Below, piece after piece: positions 32,588-46,996 of a stretch of 64,000 nucleotides of DNA. The notes below the pieces were generated by a model, which saw only the letters and a program-made list of their open reading frames with translations, had not been told where the DNA came from and ran no database searches. The first letter of the stretch is position 1. Every line of letters begins with the position of its first letter. The translations under genes and the position numbers were made by a program. Origin of the DNA: Rhabditophanes sp. KR3021 (taxonomy: Eukaryota > Nematoda > Chromadorea > Rhabditida > Alloionematidae); NCBI GenBank assembly GCA_963281155.1, contig CAUJLY010000001.1, forward strand, positions 3,038,001 to 3,102,000. Direction: 5' to 3'.

Positions 32588-33691
32588 ATTTCTGGTTTAT
32601 TAAATTTTGTTAAAGGTTTATTAATTACTTTACCTTCTAGTAAAACTCTTACTTTAAGATGAAATTTTGGTAGAATATTAGGTATAGTTTTAGTTTTTCA
32701 GTTAATTACTGGAACTTTTTTAGCTATGTATTATACTGCTGATAGTTTATCTGCTTTTAGTAGTGTTCAATATATTATATATGAAGTAAATTATGGATGA
32801 ATCTTTCGTATCTTCCATTTTAATGGAGCAAGATTATTTTTTATTTTTCTTTATTTACATTTCTTTAAAGGATTATTTTTTAGTAGTTATCGTTTGAAAG
32901 CAGTTTGAGTCTCTGGTTTAACTATATTTTTATTAGTAATAATAGAAGCTTTTATAGGCTATGTATTAGTTTGAGCTCAAATAAGATTTTGAGCTTCAGT
33001 AGTAATTACTAGTTTATTAAGAGTTATTCCAATTTGAGGTCCTATATTAGTTACTTGAATTTGAAGTGGATTCTCAGTAGGAGGTGCTACTTTAAAATTC
33101 TTTTTTGTTATTCATTTTTTAGTACCTTGAGGTATTTTAGTTGTTATATTAGCTCATTTAATTTTTTTACATGATACTGGTAGAACTTCTAAATTATATT
33201 GTCATGGAGATTATGATAAAGTTTGTTTTTATCCTTTATATTTTGCAAAGGATTCTTATAATTTGTTATTTTGATTAATTTTTGTTGTAGTAGCTTTATT
33301 ATTTCCCTTTTCTTTAGGTGATGCTGAAATATTTATTGAAGCAGATCCTATAATAAGACCTGTTCATATTGTACCTGAATGATATTTTTTATTTGCTTAT
33401 GCTATTCTTCGTGCTATTCCTAATAAAATTTTAGGTGTAGTTGCTTTATTAGCAAGTATTGTAATCTTTTACTTTTTTGCTTTTGTAAATAATTATGTTT
33501 CTGTATTAACTAAATTAAATAAATTTAATGTTTTTATTTTTGGTTTAGTAAGAATTTTATTAAGATGATTAGGTCAATGTCATGTAGAAGATCCTTATGT
33601 GTTTTTAAGAATTTTATTTTCTTTTTTATATTTTTATTTTGCTTCTTTATTATTATTTACTCATTTTTTTACTTTCCATTTATTTAAATAA
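32588..33691 (+). CDS. cob: Cytochrome b
   Basis: 367 aa from ATT (next base after trnD) to TAA in the invertebrate mitochondrial code. It is the haem-bearing membrane subunit of complex III. Recognisable parts are [16 protein letters not shown] at the start, [20 protein letters not shown] (two haem-ligand His), [19 protein letters not shown], a late [23 protein letters not shown] (the PEWY Qo-site motif) and a C-terminal [15 protein letters not shown]. Its length is normal. This is the only complete copy in the window: the contig both starts and ends inside or next to this gene. Confidence 0.96.
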
Positions 33692-33747
33692 TGAATTTAG
33701 TATAAAAATATACATTAGATTTAGATTCTAAAGATAAAAGATTCATT
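33690..33747 (+). tRNA. trnL1: trnL(UAG)
   Basis: Acceptor AATGAAT/ATTCATT and anticodon stem TTAGA/TCTAA around TTTAGAT, anticodon TAG (CUN codons). It overlaps the cob stop by two bases. The order cob-trnL1-cox3 is standard in chromadorean nematodes. Confidence 0.92.
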
Positions 33748-34515
33748 ATATTTCATAATTTTCATATTTTAAGTTTATCTAGTTATCCTTTTTTAATCTT
33801 TTTTACAGCTAGAGGTTTAACAACTTCTTTAGTAGTATTTTTTAAATATGGTTTAGTTTCTAGAGTATTTTTTTGTTTATTTGCTACTATTTTTGTAAGA
33901 TTTGCTTGATCTAAAGATATTACTATAGAAGGTTTATCTGGTTATCATAATTTCTTTGTTATAGATGGTTTTAAATTTGGTACTGTTTTATTTATTTTTA
34001 GAGAGTTTATATTTTTTTTTAGAATCTTTTGAACATTTTTTGATGCTGCTTTAGTTCCAGTTCATGATCTAGGTGAAACTTGATCTCCTATAGGTTTAGA
34101 ATTAGTTAATCCTTTTGGAGTTCCTTTACTAAATACTGTTATTTTATTAAGAAGTGGTGTTTCTGTTACTTGAGCTCATTATAGACTTTTAAGTAATAAA
34201 AATTGTACTCTAAGAATAGTAATTACTATTGTTTTAGCTGCAATCTTTACAGCAGTTCAAGGTATAGAATATGCACAAGCAAGATTTTCTATTGCTGATG
34301 GTGTATTTGGGAGAATTTTTTATTTAGCTACAGGATTTCATGGTGTTCATGTTTTATTTGGTGGTTTATTTTTATTTTTTAATTTAATTCGTTTAGTTAA
34401 AAATCATTTTACTTTTAATCATCATCTAGGTTTAGAGTTTGCTATTTTATATTGACATTTTGTTGATGTAGTTTGATTATTTTTATTTGTTTTTGTTTAT
34501 TGATGAAGATATTAG
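33748..34515 (+). CDS. cox3: Cytochrome c oxidase subunit III
   Basis: 255 aa from ATA to TAG, the usual nematode length. It is a structural inner-membrane subunit of complex IV. The N-terminus MFHNFHILSLSSYPF, the central FGVPLLNTVILLSSGVSVTW and the C-terminal HHLGLEFAILYWHFVDVVWL are typical. Tryptophans are TGA. The frame is fully open here, unlike the insertion-laden copy at 24448. The stop overlaps trnT. Confidence 0.95.
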
Positions 34516-34573
34516 CTATTTTAGTTTAATTTTAGAATATGTAACTTGTAATTACAAGGTTAATTGTAGCTAT
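34513..34573 (+). tRNA. trnT: trnT(UGU)
   Basis: TAGCTAT/GTAGCTA acceptor and stem TGTAA/TTACA around CTTGTAA; anticodon TGT. The cox3-trnT-nad4 order is conserved in nematodes. Confidence 0.9.
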
Positions 34574-34574
34574 T

Positions 34575-35801
34575 ATAGAATTTTTTATCTTATTTTCTTT
34601 TTCTCTTTTAAATCCTTTTATATTTTTTATCTTTTTATTTTTATTTTCTTTTTGAAGATTAAATGTATTCAGATGACAAGGACTATTTTTTATTTTAGAT
34701 TCTTATAACTTTGTTATTTTAATTTTTATAAGAATTTTTATTTTTGGATTAATTTATTTAAGAGAGAAAAATACTAATTTATTACGTTTGACACAAATTT
34801 TGATTTTTATTTGTGTAATATTTTTTATTCCAAGAAATATTATTAGTTTATATATTTTTTTTGAACTTTCTATATTTCCTATTTTAATTATATTATTAGG
34901 TTATGGTTCTCAGATTGAAAAAATTAATTCTAGTTATTATTTATTATTTTATGCAGCTTTTTGTTCTTTTCCATTTTTGTTTGTTTATTTAAATCTTGAT
35001 TTTTCTTTTTTAATGGTTTATTTTGATTGTGTTTTATCTTGAGAATTAACATTTATTTTAACATTAGCATTTATAATAAAATTTCCAGTTTATTTTTTAC
35101 ATCTTTGATTACCTAAAGCTCATGTTGAAGCACCTACTACAGCTAGAATATTATTGGCTGGTTTATTATTGAAATTAGGAACTGCAGGATTTTTACGTAT
35201 TTTAAAAAGCATTAGTTTATGTCATATTAATATATGATTATTTATTGCTTTTATTGGTATAATTTTAGCAGCTTTTAGTTGTATTTTTCAAAGAGATGCT
35301 AAAGCTTTAGCAGCTTATTCTTCTATTACACATATAAGATTTTTATTATTTTCTCTTTTGTTTATTAATTTAACAGGTAAAACTAGAAGATTAATTATAA
35401 TAGTTGCTCATGGTTATACTTCTACTTTAATATTCTATTTTATTGGAGAATTTTATCATATTAGATCTTCGCGTATATTATATTTTTTAAATAGTTTTAT
35501 AAATTCTAGGATTTTAATAAGGACATTTTTTGCTCTTGCATTTCTTTCTAATAGAGGAGTACCTCCTTCATTATCTTTTGTAGCTGAATTTATAACTATT
35601 AGAAGAGGTAGAATTTTATTACCTTTAAGATTCTATTTAATCTTTATTTATTTTTTTGTAGCTTTTTATTATTCTCTTTATATTATTGTAATATCTTTTA
35701 TAGGAAAATCTTTTATTAATTTTAATAACTGAAATGTAGGTATTAGCTTTCCTTTAATTTTTATATGTTTTAATCTATTTTGATTTAATATTTTTTATTA
35801 A
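34575..35801 (+). CDS. nad4: NADH dehydrogenase subunit 4
   Basis: 408 aa from ATA to TAA. NAD4 is a proton-pumping membrane subunit of complex I. Family landmarks are [18 protein letters not shown] (the conserved Glu in the pumping half-channel), [28 protein letters not shown] (antiporter Lys) and [19 protein letters not shown]. Only pieces of it appear open in the standard code because Trp is TGA. The start is the first ATA after trnT; an ATT three bases earlier is also possible. Confidence 0.95.
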
Positions 35802-35843
35802 AAGTAATTAACTTTAAGAGTTTAAATTTTTTTAAATTGCTTT

Positions 35844-37418
<1,575 letters not shown>

Positions 37419-37423
37419 TAAAA

Positions 37424-37481
37424 AAGTCTTTTAGTATAATTTAGTACATTTAATTGCAGATTAAAGAGTTTAAAGGACTTA
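37424..37481 (+). tRNA. trnC: trnC(GCA), copy 2
   Basis: Same sequence as 28131-28188. Confidence 0.9.
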
Positions 37482-37535
37482 AGTGTAAAATAGATTTTCT
37501 ATATTCAATTACGGTTTGAAGAGATTCCACACTTT
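37481..37535 (+). tRNA. trnR: trnR(ACG), copy 2
   Basis: Same sequence as 28188-28242. Confidence 0.88.
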
Positions 37536-37537
37536 AA

Positions 37538-37593
37538 TTACAATTTAGTTTAAATAGAATTTTTGTTTTTGGTACAAAAGGTTTAATTGTAAA
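37538..37593 (+). tRNA. trnQ: trnQ(UUG), copy 2
   Basis: Same sequence as 28245-28300. Confidence 0.86.
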
Positions 37594-39185
37594 TTAATAA
37601 TTATGTATTTTTAGTTTTCTTAGGTTTTATATTTAGAATTTTAATAGTTTTTTGTTTTCCATTTTTTAAATTATCTTTGTTTTTTTTAGATTGAGAATTT
37701 TTATCTTTTAAATTTAATTTTTTCTTTAACAGAGTATTATTTTCTTTTATTTTAATATTAGTAACTATAAGTGTTTTAGTTTATAGTTGTTATTATTTAA
37801 ATGGAGAAGCAAATTTTTATTATTATTTTTTTGTATTATTAGTTTTTGTAGGAAGAATATTTTCTTTAATTTTTAGAAATGGTGTTTTTTCTATATTGGT
37901 AAGATGAGATATATTAGGAATTTCTAGATTTTTTTTAGTCTTATTTTATAATAATTGAGATAGATGTAGAGGTTCTATAAATACAGTTCTTACTAATCGT
38001 TTAGGTGATTTTTTTATATTTATTTTTTTTGCTTTAAGATTTTTTAGAGGATTCTATTTTATTAGATTTTCTTTTGTAGCTATTACTCCTGCTTTATTTT
38101 TAATTTTAACAGCATTTACTAAAAGTGCTCAATTTCCTTTTAGAGGTTGATTACCTAAAGCTATAAGAGCTCCAACTCCAGTAAGTTCTTTAGTCCATAG
38201 AAGTACTTTGGTTACAGCAGGTTTAATTTTATTAATAAATTTTAACGCCTTAATATTTTCTAAAAACATTATAAGAATAGTTTTAGTAGTAGGAATCTTT
38301 ACTATATTTTTTTCTAGGATTACAGCTTTGTTTGAAGAAGATTTAAAAAAAGTAGTAGCTTTAAGAACACTTTCTCAAATAGGATTTTCTATAGTAACTT
38401 TAGGTTTAGGACTTAATTTTATTGCTCTAATTCATTTATTAAGCCATGCATTATTTAAAAGATGTTTATTTATACAAGTAGGTTATTTAATTCATTGTTC
38501 TTTTGGTCAACAAGATGGACGTAATTATAATAATTTAGGTAATTTACCTTTTTTTATTCAAATTCAAATATTAGTAACTTTATTTTGTTTATGTGGATTA
38601 ATATTCTCAAGAGGTGCTGTAAGAAAAGATTTTATTTTAGAGATATTTTTTTCTAATAATTTTATAGTATTTTTTTCTTCAATATTTTTTATAGCAGTAT
38701 TTATAACTTTTGGTTATAGTTATCGTTTATGAAAAAGATTATTTTCAACTTTTAATAAAAGTATAGATCATTTTAGTAATAGAGTTCTAATAAATTATCT
38801 TAGATTATTTTTAGTTATTTTTTCTATCTCCTTTATTTGATGAATTAATACTAATTTATTATTTTTACCTTCTTTATTTTTATATTTAGATTTTTATGCT
38901 CCTTTAATATTTTTATTCTTATCATTTTTTATTATTTTAATTTCTGTAAAGTTTATTTTAAAGGAAGTTAGTTTTAAATTTTTAGGAGATTATTTACCTA
39001 AATTATCTATTTATTTCTTAATTAATATAAAAAGAACTGATTTATTTTTGAATAAATTAAATTTATGAGGATTTTCTTTTTTTAGTAGTCTAAGTTTTTT
39101 AAGTAATAGATTTATAAAAAATTTACATTTTAATAGTATTACCTTTTTAATCTTTTTATTATTTTTAATATTTTATATAGTTTAG
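37593..39185 (+). CDS. nad5: NADH dehydrogenase subunit 5, copy 2
   Basis: Same 530-aa frame as 28300-29892, second passage round the circle. Confidence 0.94.
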
Positions 39186-39232
39186 TCTATAAAGGACAAT
39201 TAATTTTTTTAATTAAATATAATTACTATATT
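39175..39232 (+). tRNA. trnK: trnK(UUU), copy 2
   Basis: Same sequence as 29882-29939. Confidence 0.84.
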
Positions 39233-39982
39233 GATTTTTATTCTCGTTTTAGCTATAATAAATAATTGTGTGCTATAGAGTGTAAAATCTGGCAATAGCC
39301 TAACAAAAAGTCAAGCCCTTCTCTTTTTGGTTTCTTTCAGGGTGACAGCACACTGAAGAGAAAGCTGGAGTATTTTTAAAACTAAAATATTTAATATCTT
39401 TATTTTATAATTATCTAATTTATATAAAAAATATATTTAATAAAATATTTTAATATTAGTTTAACTTTAGCTTACAAAATGAGGGACTATATTAAACTTA
39501 ATCGCAGGGTACTATGTAAATACAATAACACAACATAATCCACCGCTGTCAAAAAAACTTCAAAATTATATTAATGTAGTATTAAAATATATGATTATGA
39601 CAAAAGGGCTTTCGTAAAACTCTTAAAAATAATTATATTTTTTTTAATTAATTTAGCAAAAAGAATATGATATGATCTCTGGGCTTTTTTAAAATCTTTA
39701 AAAATATTTTATATTTTTTTTGTTTAAATATTATTGAATAAGTTAAAGTTGTACTTAATTTTATATCAATATTTAAAAACTATTGTTTTTCTAGATTTTA
39801 GGACGAGTTGTAGCCCCCTACCTACAAGTCATACTTTTTTATGTAGATTTTTAGACTATAAAAAAGAGGCTTATTTTTTAGATATTTTACTATATTTTTT
39901 AGAATACTTCTATGTATGATTTTATTATAACTTATTAATTTTCAAGTGTAATTATTACTCTCGTGCACACACACGTTTTATT

Positions 39983-40033
<51 letters not shown>

Positions 40034-41840
40034 TACGTATATATATATATATATATATAATATATATTAATATATATAATATAAATATATATATATATAT
40101 ATATTTATATTATAATATAATATATTAACATAGTTAATATATTATTATATATATATATATATACTACGTATATATATATATATATATACTATATAATATA
40201 TTAACATAGTTAATATATTATTTTATATATTTACATAATATATTAACATAGTTAATATATTATTTCATATATAAAAAAGAATGTTTATATTTATATATTA
40301 TACATTTTATGTATAATATATAATATAATAACACAAACTAAATATAAATATCTTAAGATATTTATAGCTACTTATTATCAATTTATATTTATATTATATA
40401 TAAAGCTTATTAATAATAATATAGAAGAACATATAATATTATAATTTTATTATAATATTATATTAATTATAGTTACAATATTAAAAAGTCTTATAATATG
40501 TTCTTTTCTACATTAGTAGAGAAAAGGACAAATATTATAATAGACTGTTAATACAGTAAAGAAACTCTCAAAGATCTTAAGTGCTTTCTTTAGAAAGCAA
40601 TCACAAACTAAGACACAATTTTAAAGAAAATAAGAAAATATTAAAAATGTTTAATATTCTACTTATCATATTCTACTTTTATTTAAATAAAACTTACTAT
40701 AAAAAAAGTAAAAAAAATCAATACACCCACAACAAAACCTTCAAAAAAAAAAGTCTTAAATTATAAGTACAGGGTGGTGGTGTATATATATCTATGTAAA
40801 TCTTATTAATATTCTACTTTCTATAATACTTTCCTTTTATATTAAACCTAGAGGTTTATAATATTATTTGTTAAATATTTATAATAGTATTAACTTTAGT
40901 TAATACCTTTTAAACATATTAACAATAGTTAATATGTATATAAATAATATATTATTTTATAATATATTATTATAATTATTAAAAATTATTATTATTATTA
41001 ATAACTATAAATTATTATCTTTTTCTTTTATTCTTCTTTTATAAATTAATCTTTTAAGATAGTTAATTGTTAATTAACCATAAAATTTATAACTTTCTTT
41101 TTATTGTATTAATTTTCTATTTTAATAAAGTTTTGTTAAACTTTTGTTGCATATTTCATTGGGCCTTCCTATTTGAAATTTTATTAAACGGATTTTGTTT
41201 AATAAAATATGTTTCATTAAAATAATTACTTCGTCTTATTTTAAGATATTAGTTTTTTAATCTAATATATTTTTCTTAAAATTTATAAAATTATTAAATT
41301 TTTAAAAAGTGTTGTATCTTTTTATTCTAAATTATTATAAAAAGTTATATATTTTCTAGTACGAGTTGTAGCCCCTACCTACAAGTCATACTTTTTTATG
41401 TAGATTTTTAGAGCTACTATAAAAAATAGACCTTTTTTTACTATTATTTTTTAATATTTTTTTTTAATATTTTTATATTTTTTAATGTTTTTATAAATCT
41501 TATATAAGTTTTATATTTAATTTTTTTATATTTTATAATATTTTGTAGATCAATAAATTTATGTTATAAGTTTTATAAAATAGTTACTTTGTTAACTAGC
41601 TTTGGTATTCTAGCAGTATAAAAGATTTATTAGTTTTTTTACTATTTATTTGAAGTGTGCCGGTTTATTATTATTCAGTGTGCTGTCACACTGATAGAAA
41701 CCAAAAAGAGAAGGATTTAAGTGTAGGATCAACTCTCTCCTCTTGACGGTCGCGAATATCAGAAATATTTAAGTTATAGTATTTAGGAATTCCGGGTCTA
41801 CCTCTTTCCAAATAAGTTTTATTCTTTTTTTATTATTATT
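39233..41840. other. Mitochondrial non-coding region, copy 2
   Basis: Second reading of 29940-32530. Up to about 41350 differences are few: three G-to-A changes in the alternating CG/CA run at 39965-39975, a 2-bp length change before 40581 and one extra A near 40750. From 41350 to the gap, insertions accumulate (about ten in 500 bp, including 4 bp in TTATTATTATTCAG). The right inverted-repeat arm lies at 41676-41714. Confidence 0.85.
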
Positions 41841-41868
41841 AAAGTTATAATATAAATTAGTATATTTC
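41841..41868 (+). tRNA. trnD: trnD fragment at contig edge
   Basis: First 28 bases of trnD (AAAGTTATAA...TATATTTC), cut off by the gap at 41869. Confidence 0.85.
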
Positions 41869-42368
41869 NNNNNNNNNNNNNNNNNNNNNNNNNNNNNNNN
41901 NNNNNNNNNNNNNNNNNNNNNNNNNNNNNNNNNNNNNNNNNNNNNNNNNNNNNNNNNNNNNNNNNNNNNNNNNNNNNNNNNNNNNNNNNNNNNNNNNNNN
42001 NNNNNNNNNNNNNNNNNNNNNNNNNNNNNNNNNNNNNNNNNNNNNNNNNNNNNNNNNNNNNNNNNNNNNNNNNNNNNNNNNNNNNNNNNNNNNNNNNNNN
42101 NNNNNNNNNNNNNNNNNNNNNNNNNNNNNNNNNNNNNNNNNNNNNNNNNNNNNNNNNNNNNNNNNNNNNNNNNNNNNNNNNNNNNNNNNNNNNNNNNNNN
42201 NNNNNNNNNNNNNNNNNNNNNNNNNNNNNNNNNNNNNNNNNNNNNNNNNNNNNNNNNNNNNNNNNNNNNNNNNNNNNNNNNNNNNNNNNNNNNNNNNNNN
42301 NNNNNNNNNNNNNNNNNNNNNNNNNNNNNNNNNNNNNNNNNNNNNNNNNNNNNNNNNNNNNNNNNNNN
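41869..42368. other. Assembly gap, 500 N
   Basis: Exactly 500 N. Mitochondrial sequence is on the left; nuclear sequence resumes on the right. Confidence 0.99.
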
Positions 42369-43613
42369 ATTTACTTTAATAGATTTTAAGTGAATTTAGG
42401 TTTGATCACAAATGAAGTATATCGTAAAACATTTTTTTGATTGTGAAGAACAAAATAACTATTTAATATTACATAATAAAATGGCATACAAATTTTGCCC
42501 CATATAAAAGACGAGTAAGAATGAGTTAAGTATTTTGTTTCTGATTACAAAAGATTTATCGTTGTGATCACAATATAATAAACTTTATAGATACTCATAC
42601 TATCCTGGGAGTACTGCTTTTCTTGAATGAAATTATGTTGTGAATAAGTTTTTAAGAAAAAAAGACAATGTGGTTTTTGCCATTAGCTAGGTTGCGCACA
42701 TCTTTTTATTATGATCGTATCTATTTAATTGCTGCTGAATGAGTTTTTAAGAGTACGTTTAGATTATTTTATGTGATCAAAGTGGATTTTGAAAGACATT
42801 GGAAGTTAATATAATAATCATAAATAAGTTAGTTTAAATATTTTTATTTGAATCATTTATGGAAAACATATGTACTGGTCAATTTTTGAAAGATCTTTTA
42901 ATAATCTCAATATTATTTTTTAATCAGTGATTTGGTTGTGCTTGTTGTATTATTTTGGTAATAAGTGAGATTAAATTATAAAATATTGCTGAGTTTTTGA
43001 ATTGCACTCTAAAGATGTTAGATTACATTTTTACGAAATGCTTTGGCATTCATTTATTTTTGCAAAGAAAAATGGCCCAATATGTATTTAGAACATCTGT
43101 ACGGTATATTCTTGATTATGTTTCATGCATGGAATCTTGAAGGTTTAGGCGTTTGACTTTCAGTGCCTAGTAAGTTTTAAAAAATGTGGTATTCTTAGGT
43201 TGATAAAGAATGCTGTACGCTGTAATTGTTGTATGTATAAGTACTCTTTTTAGCAAACGTCTAGCATATCATGTTTCTTTTAGCAATTGCAAGTTTATTA
43301 GTATTAAGTTTTAAAATACAGATCTTGCTTAACATGATTGAACTTGATTTTATTTTAATCTTCCAAATCAGAGATGATGTATTCGTTATAAATGTGCAGT
43401 TTAAGAATATCGCCTAAATAAATTGCAGAATCCATAAGCAGTATTGAAATGCGTAAAAATGGATGAACTATGAAAGCGATTTAAAAGTTATTTGTATTCA
43501 AACGTAGGTATCAAGTACAACTAATATCCCACCTAGATAAAATTGGAACAACATGTCTTTATTTAAATTAAAAAAAGCTTTTTAAATATTTTTATTGCCA
43601 TATTTCTGCTATA
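42369..43613. other. Intergenic, no supported gene
   Basis: 1.2 kb of nuclear, AT-rich spacer upstream of the acyl-CoA dehydrogenase-like gene. No open frame longer than a few dozen codons and no RNA gene were recognised. Confidence 0.5.
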
Positions 43614-45563
43614 ATGCTTCGGCAATCGTTTAAATTAAATGGATTATCCAAAAATATTCACCTAGTTGGGCGTTTTTTATCCACAGACCAATCTATGCCG
43701 GTAATCAAGGAAAAAACGGAAGTGGTTCAAACATCTCTCGGAGCATTGAAAGCAGCTATTGAAGAAGCTAAGCTTCCTGTTGAAAAGTATTCTCTGACTC
43801 GTGGTCTATCTTCAAACAAATTTGAGAAGGATTTTTTTATCTTTCCTGAGTTTAATGAGACGGAGGATGTGGATGAAATCAAACAATATTGCACCAAATT
43901 TAGAAATGATTTGGAAGAAAGCTTGAGATGTACGCACGAAGATGACGATGTCTTGCCAGGTGAGACAATCACAGCTCTTTTGAAAAATGACGTATTAAGA
44001 ACATTTGTGCCAAAAGAGTTTGGAGGTTTAGCTTTTTGCCAAAAGTCCCAATTAAAATTGTTTGAGGTTTTGGGATTAGACTTTTCGGTCTTTCAAATTG
44101 TTAACAACACAAGGCTGGCTATCCAACTGTTAAATATTTACGGTACTGAGGAACAAAAGGAAAAATATTTGCCTAGTATTGCGGAAAATTTGTGTCAACC
44201 AGCCATCTGCTTATTCGAAGAAGAAGAATTCGACTTTGCCAACATGAACACAGAAGCTCACGGAATTTCAAATGAAAATGCGAAAATTTCTGGCCGTAAA
44301 ATAAACGTAGTTAATGGTAGAACGGCCGATCTGTTCTTTGTCATAGCCAAGAAAAAAATGCATTCAGGTGAGAGTACTATCAATTGTTACATCATTGACA
44401 AAAAGAACTTAAACGGCGGATCAATTAAAATTGAAAAAAGCAAACCTTTGCTAGGTCTACAATGTGTGGAATACTCGACAATTAAGTTTCAAGATGTTGC
44501 TGTGACTAATGATAATATCTTGTCTGAGTCATTGGATGATTCCAATGGGGTCCTGCATGAGATAATGTATAGGAATAAGTTGCAATTTGGAGCTTGTGTT
44601 GTAGGGTTTATGAAAAATTTAGTTCGGGATCTATCGCTTTATTGTAATTCCACTGTTAGAGGGAATAAAAGACTTGCCGATAAACCAGCTATCCAGAAAA
44701 TTATTGCCGATGTTTCAATGAATTTATATGCATTGGAAACAGCTTGTTATTATATCGGTGGTTTAGTCGATGAAAACTTGATGGTTTTAACTGATATTGA
44801 GGAAAATATCATCAACAGAATGACAGCAAGGGTATTGAAACATACCTTAACTACAACAATCGAGGTTGCAGGTCTGTCCAATGCAAATGGCTACATGAAT
44901 AAAGAAAAAGTATGCAAAGATATTCTAACTTTATTGGCAATGAATAATGCAGAGATGAATTTGGTTGAACAAATCAGTCTAACAACTATTCAAAGCTGGG
45001 CCAAAAGCCAGCACATCAACAAGATAACGAAGACATTGTCTCCATTAAAAGCATTGAGGCTAGCCAAGTCAGTAGGAGATTTCAAAAGTCCAAAGCCCAT
45101 TCATTACATCGCGGAACACGTCCATCCTTCTCTTCAAGTGGCGTGTAAAAGTTTAGAAGACACCATGGCTCGTATTAATATGGTAATTGACAAAATTGTT
45201 AAAGAAGAGGGTAAAAATTTACAAGGTGATTACTTTACATTACAATCATTGGCAAATATTATCGAATCCAACATGGTGATGTCTTCGTGCATCGCTCGTG
45301 CCAGTAGATCTTATTCAATAGGCCTTAGGAATTCTGACCTAGAATTAGCATGGACCAATTATTATTGTACAAATGAATCAAAGAAAAATGAAATCGAAAT
45401 GGAGGCTCTCTTAGATTGTAAGCTTTAGTGTAATAACAATTATTTAACCTTAATTTTAGACCTCGGTTTTATTAGAATCAATCCAACATTTGCAAACATC
45501 GGAGCAGCAGTCTTAGATTCCGGAAAATATTTAATCGAAAGCCCAATTGAGCGTAATTGGTAA
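43614..45563 (+). CDS. Acyl-CoA dehydrogenase-like protein (VLCAD/ACAD9 type)
   Basis: Two exons, 43614-45417 and 45460-45563, give 635 aa, the size of VLCAD and ACAD9. The first ~25 residues are Arg/Lys-rich and lack acidic residues (LRQSFKLNGLSKNIHLVGRFLST), a likely mitochondrial presequence. The ACAD N-domain (VPKEFGGLAF), middle domain and C-domain are all present, followed by the extra helical region that marks the VLCAD/ACAD9 branch and anchors it to the inner membrane. In the segment equivalent to the family's RDxRIxxIFEGTNxILR, this protein reads KDILTLLAMNNAEMNL, so the catalytic Glu is missing. It may act in complex I assembly, as ACAD9 does, and not in beta-oxidation; that is inference. 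Confidence 0.8.
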
Positions 45564-46057
45564 CTGGCAATTTATAATTTTTAGTTGAACAAAATATAAT
45601 AAAGTTGGATTGTTAATTAAAACTACAAAAAATTGTTTTTACATATTTTTTTCTTTCAAACCCAACTCAAATTAGATAATGCCTAATTTTGTAAAGAAAA
45701 TTTCATTATGACGTAGCACAAACTACGATAAACCCGAATGCAGATAAATCATTTTTAAATAAGAGTTTAATTTTTTCGATAAATTTAGAAAATATCTTCT
45801 GCTGTTGCCATTATTCAAAATTTTTAACATCATTAAAGTAAATGTCAAATATTTTCAATAATAAGTTAAGTGCAATCTCAAAAGGTCTATACGCTCCCTA
45901 AGCATATTATTATGAAATAAAAAGACTAATTAATTCATAATTTATTTAGTTTCTGATTACTTCCGCTGTAATTCACTCTTTTTGGGTTATAATTGTGTAC
46001 GATAATTGGGTTTACTGATAAAAAGAGTTCGTTAAATTTCGTGATTCAGTTTCTAAA
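45564..46057. other. Intergenic, no supported gene
   Basis: About 490 bp of AT-rich spacer. Nothing recognisable apart from the presumed promoter of the receptor at 46058. Confidence 0.5.
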
Positions 46058-46996
46058 ATGGAGCGCAATAACATGTTTGTTTTGAAATTATGGTGCGTAC
46101 TTGGAATCTTGGCTAGTATATTTTGTTTGACTAACTTTGTTTTTGGGATGAGCATGGTTATAAGGAGAAACAACATTCATATTCATTTTAGATGTTGTTT
46201 GAGTGTATTGTTGATATCATTAGCTCTTCGATCTATTTTTGGAACTTGTTATGATATGTTAGCGTTTATGGAGGCAAACGTTGACAACAAAATAATCCCA
46301 TTTCAAGATGATATTATTACTTGGATTCAAGATTCTAGGGCAATACTCAACAATATCGTAAGATTTGGAACAGTCTTTATTATGGTTGAGAGATTCATTG
46401 CAACCAGGTCTAGAAGAGCGTACGAAAATTCAATTAATCACTATGGATTTGTTATTGGACTACTTATAACTATCCTGGCTTCGTATGGAATTAAGAAAAT
46501 GAGAAATATCTCTGGTATGACAAACATCCTATTTTCCATAATTTTGTTTATAATCGAAACACCTATCCCCGTTTTTTATTTTATATTATTAAATACAAAT
46601 AGGAAACTGTCAAAAAAAAGTTCTGCAACCCAACGTCAATTGACCGAAAAGTGGCAAATTTATGAAAACATTGTATTATTAAAAAGAACTTCGACCTTAA
46701 TGATTTGTGTCATTATTTCACAATACGTCATAAACATTATAATGACTGCGGTTAATTGCTTTAATAACGGAGCACAAGCTACCTTATTGGAATTAGTGAT
46801 ATATTATGGAATTCGGGATTTAGCAGCAGGGTATGGAATATTGGATTTTGTATTAAATGAATCCCCGTTTAATTTAATTTTTAAAAAGCTAACGTCTAAA
46901 CTCCAACCCAAGGTAAAAGTATCACATTTTTCAAGTACCATTAACAATGAGAAGCAGATTGCGCTTCATTTTAAATGCATAGAAAAGGATTGGTAA
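46058..46996 (+). CDS. SRE-like 7TM chemoreceptor
   Basis: Single exon, 312 aa with seven hydrophobic segments. The VERFIATRSRRAYENS block after the third helix matches the class E (SRE) signature (xERxxAT....YE), and the C-terminus ends IALHFKCIEKDW, like the conserved YF..LK..W tail of that class. Another gene of the same kind is at 51322-52395. Introns are absent in both. Nematode chemoreceptors act at sensory cilia; ligands are unknown. Confidence 0.8.
   Translation: MERNNMFVLKLWCVLGILASIFCLTNFVFGMSMVIRRNNIHIHFRCCLSVLLISLALRSIFGTCYDMLAFMEANVDNKIIPFQDDIITWIQDSRAILNNIVRFGTVFIMVERFIATRSRRAYENSINHYGFVIGLLITILASYGIKKMRNISGMTNILFSIILFIIETPIPVFYFILLNTNRKLSKKSSATQRQLTEKWQIYENIVLLKRTSTLMICVIISQYVINIIMTAVNCFNNGAQATLLELVIYYGIRDLAAGYGILDFVLNESPFNLIFKKLTSKLQPKVKVSHFSSTINNEKQIALHFKCIEKDW

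Noticed and set aside
35802..35843. A tRNA between nad4 and cox1
   Set aside because: Only 42 bp are available. A Leu(UAA)-like arm can be drawn but has a mismatch and no acceptor stem.
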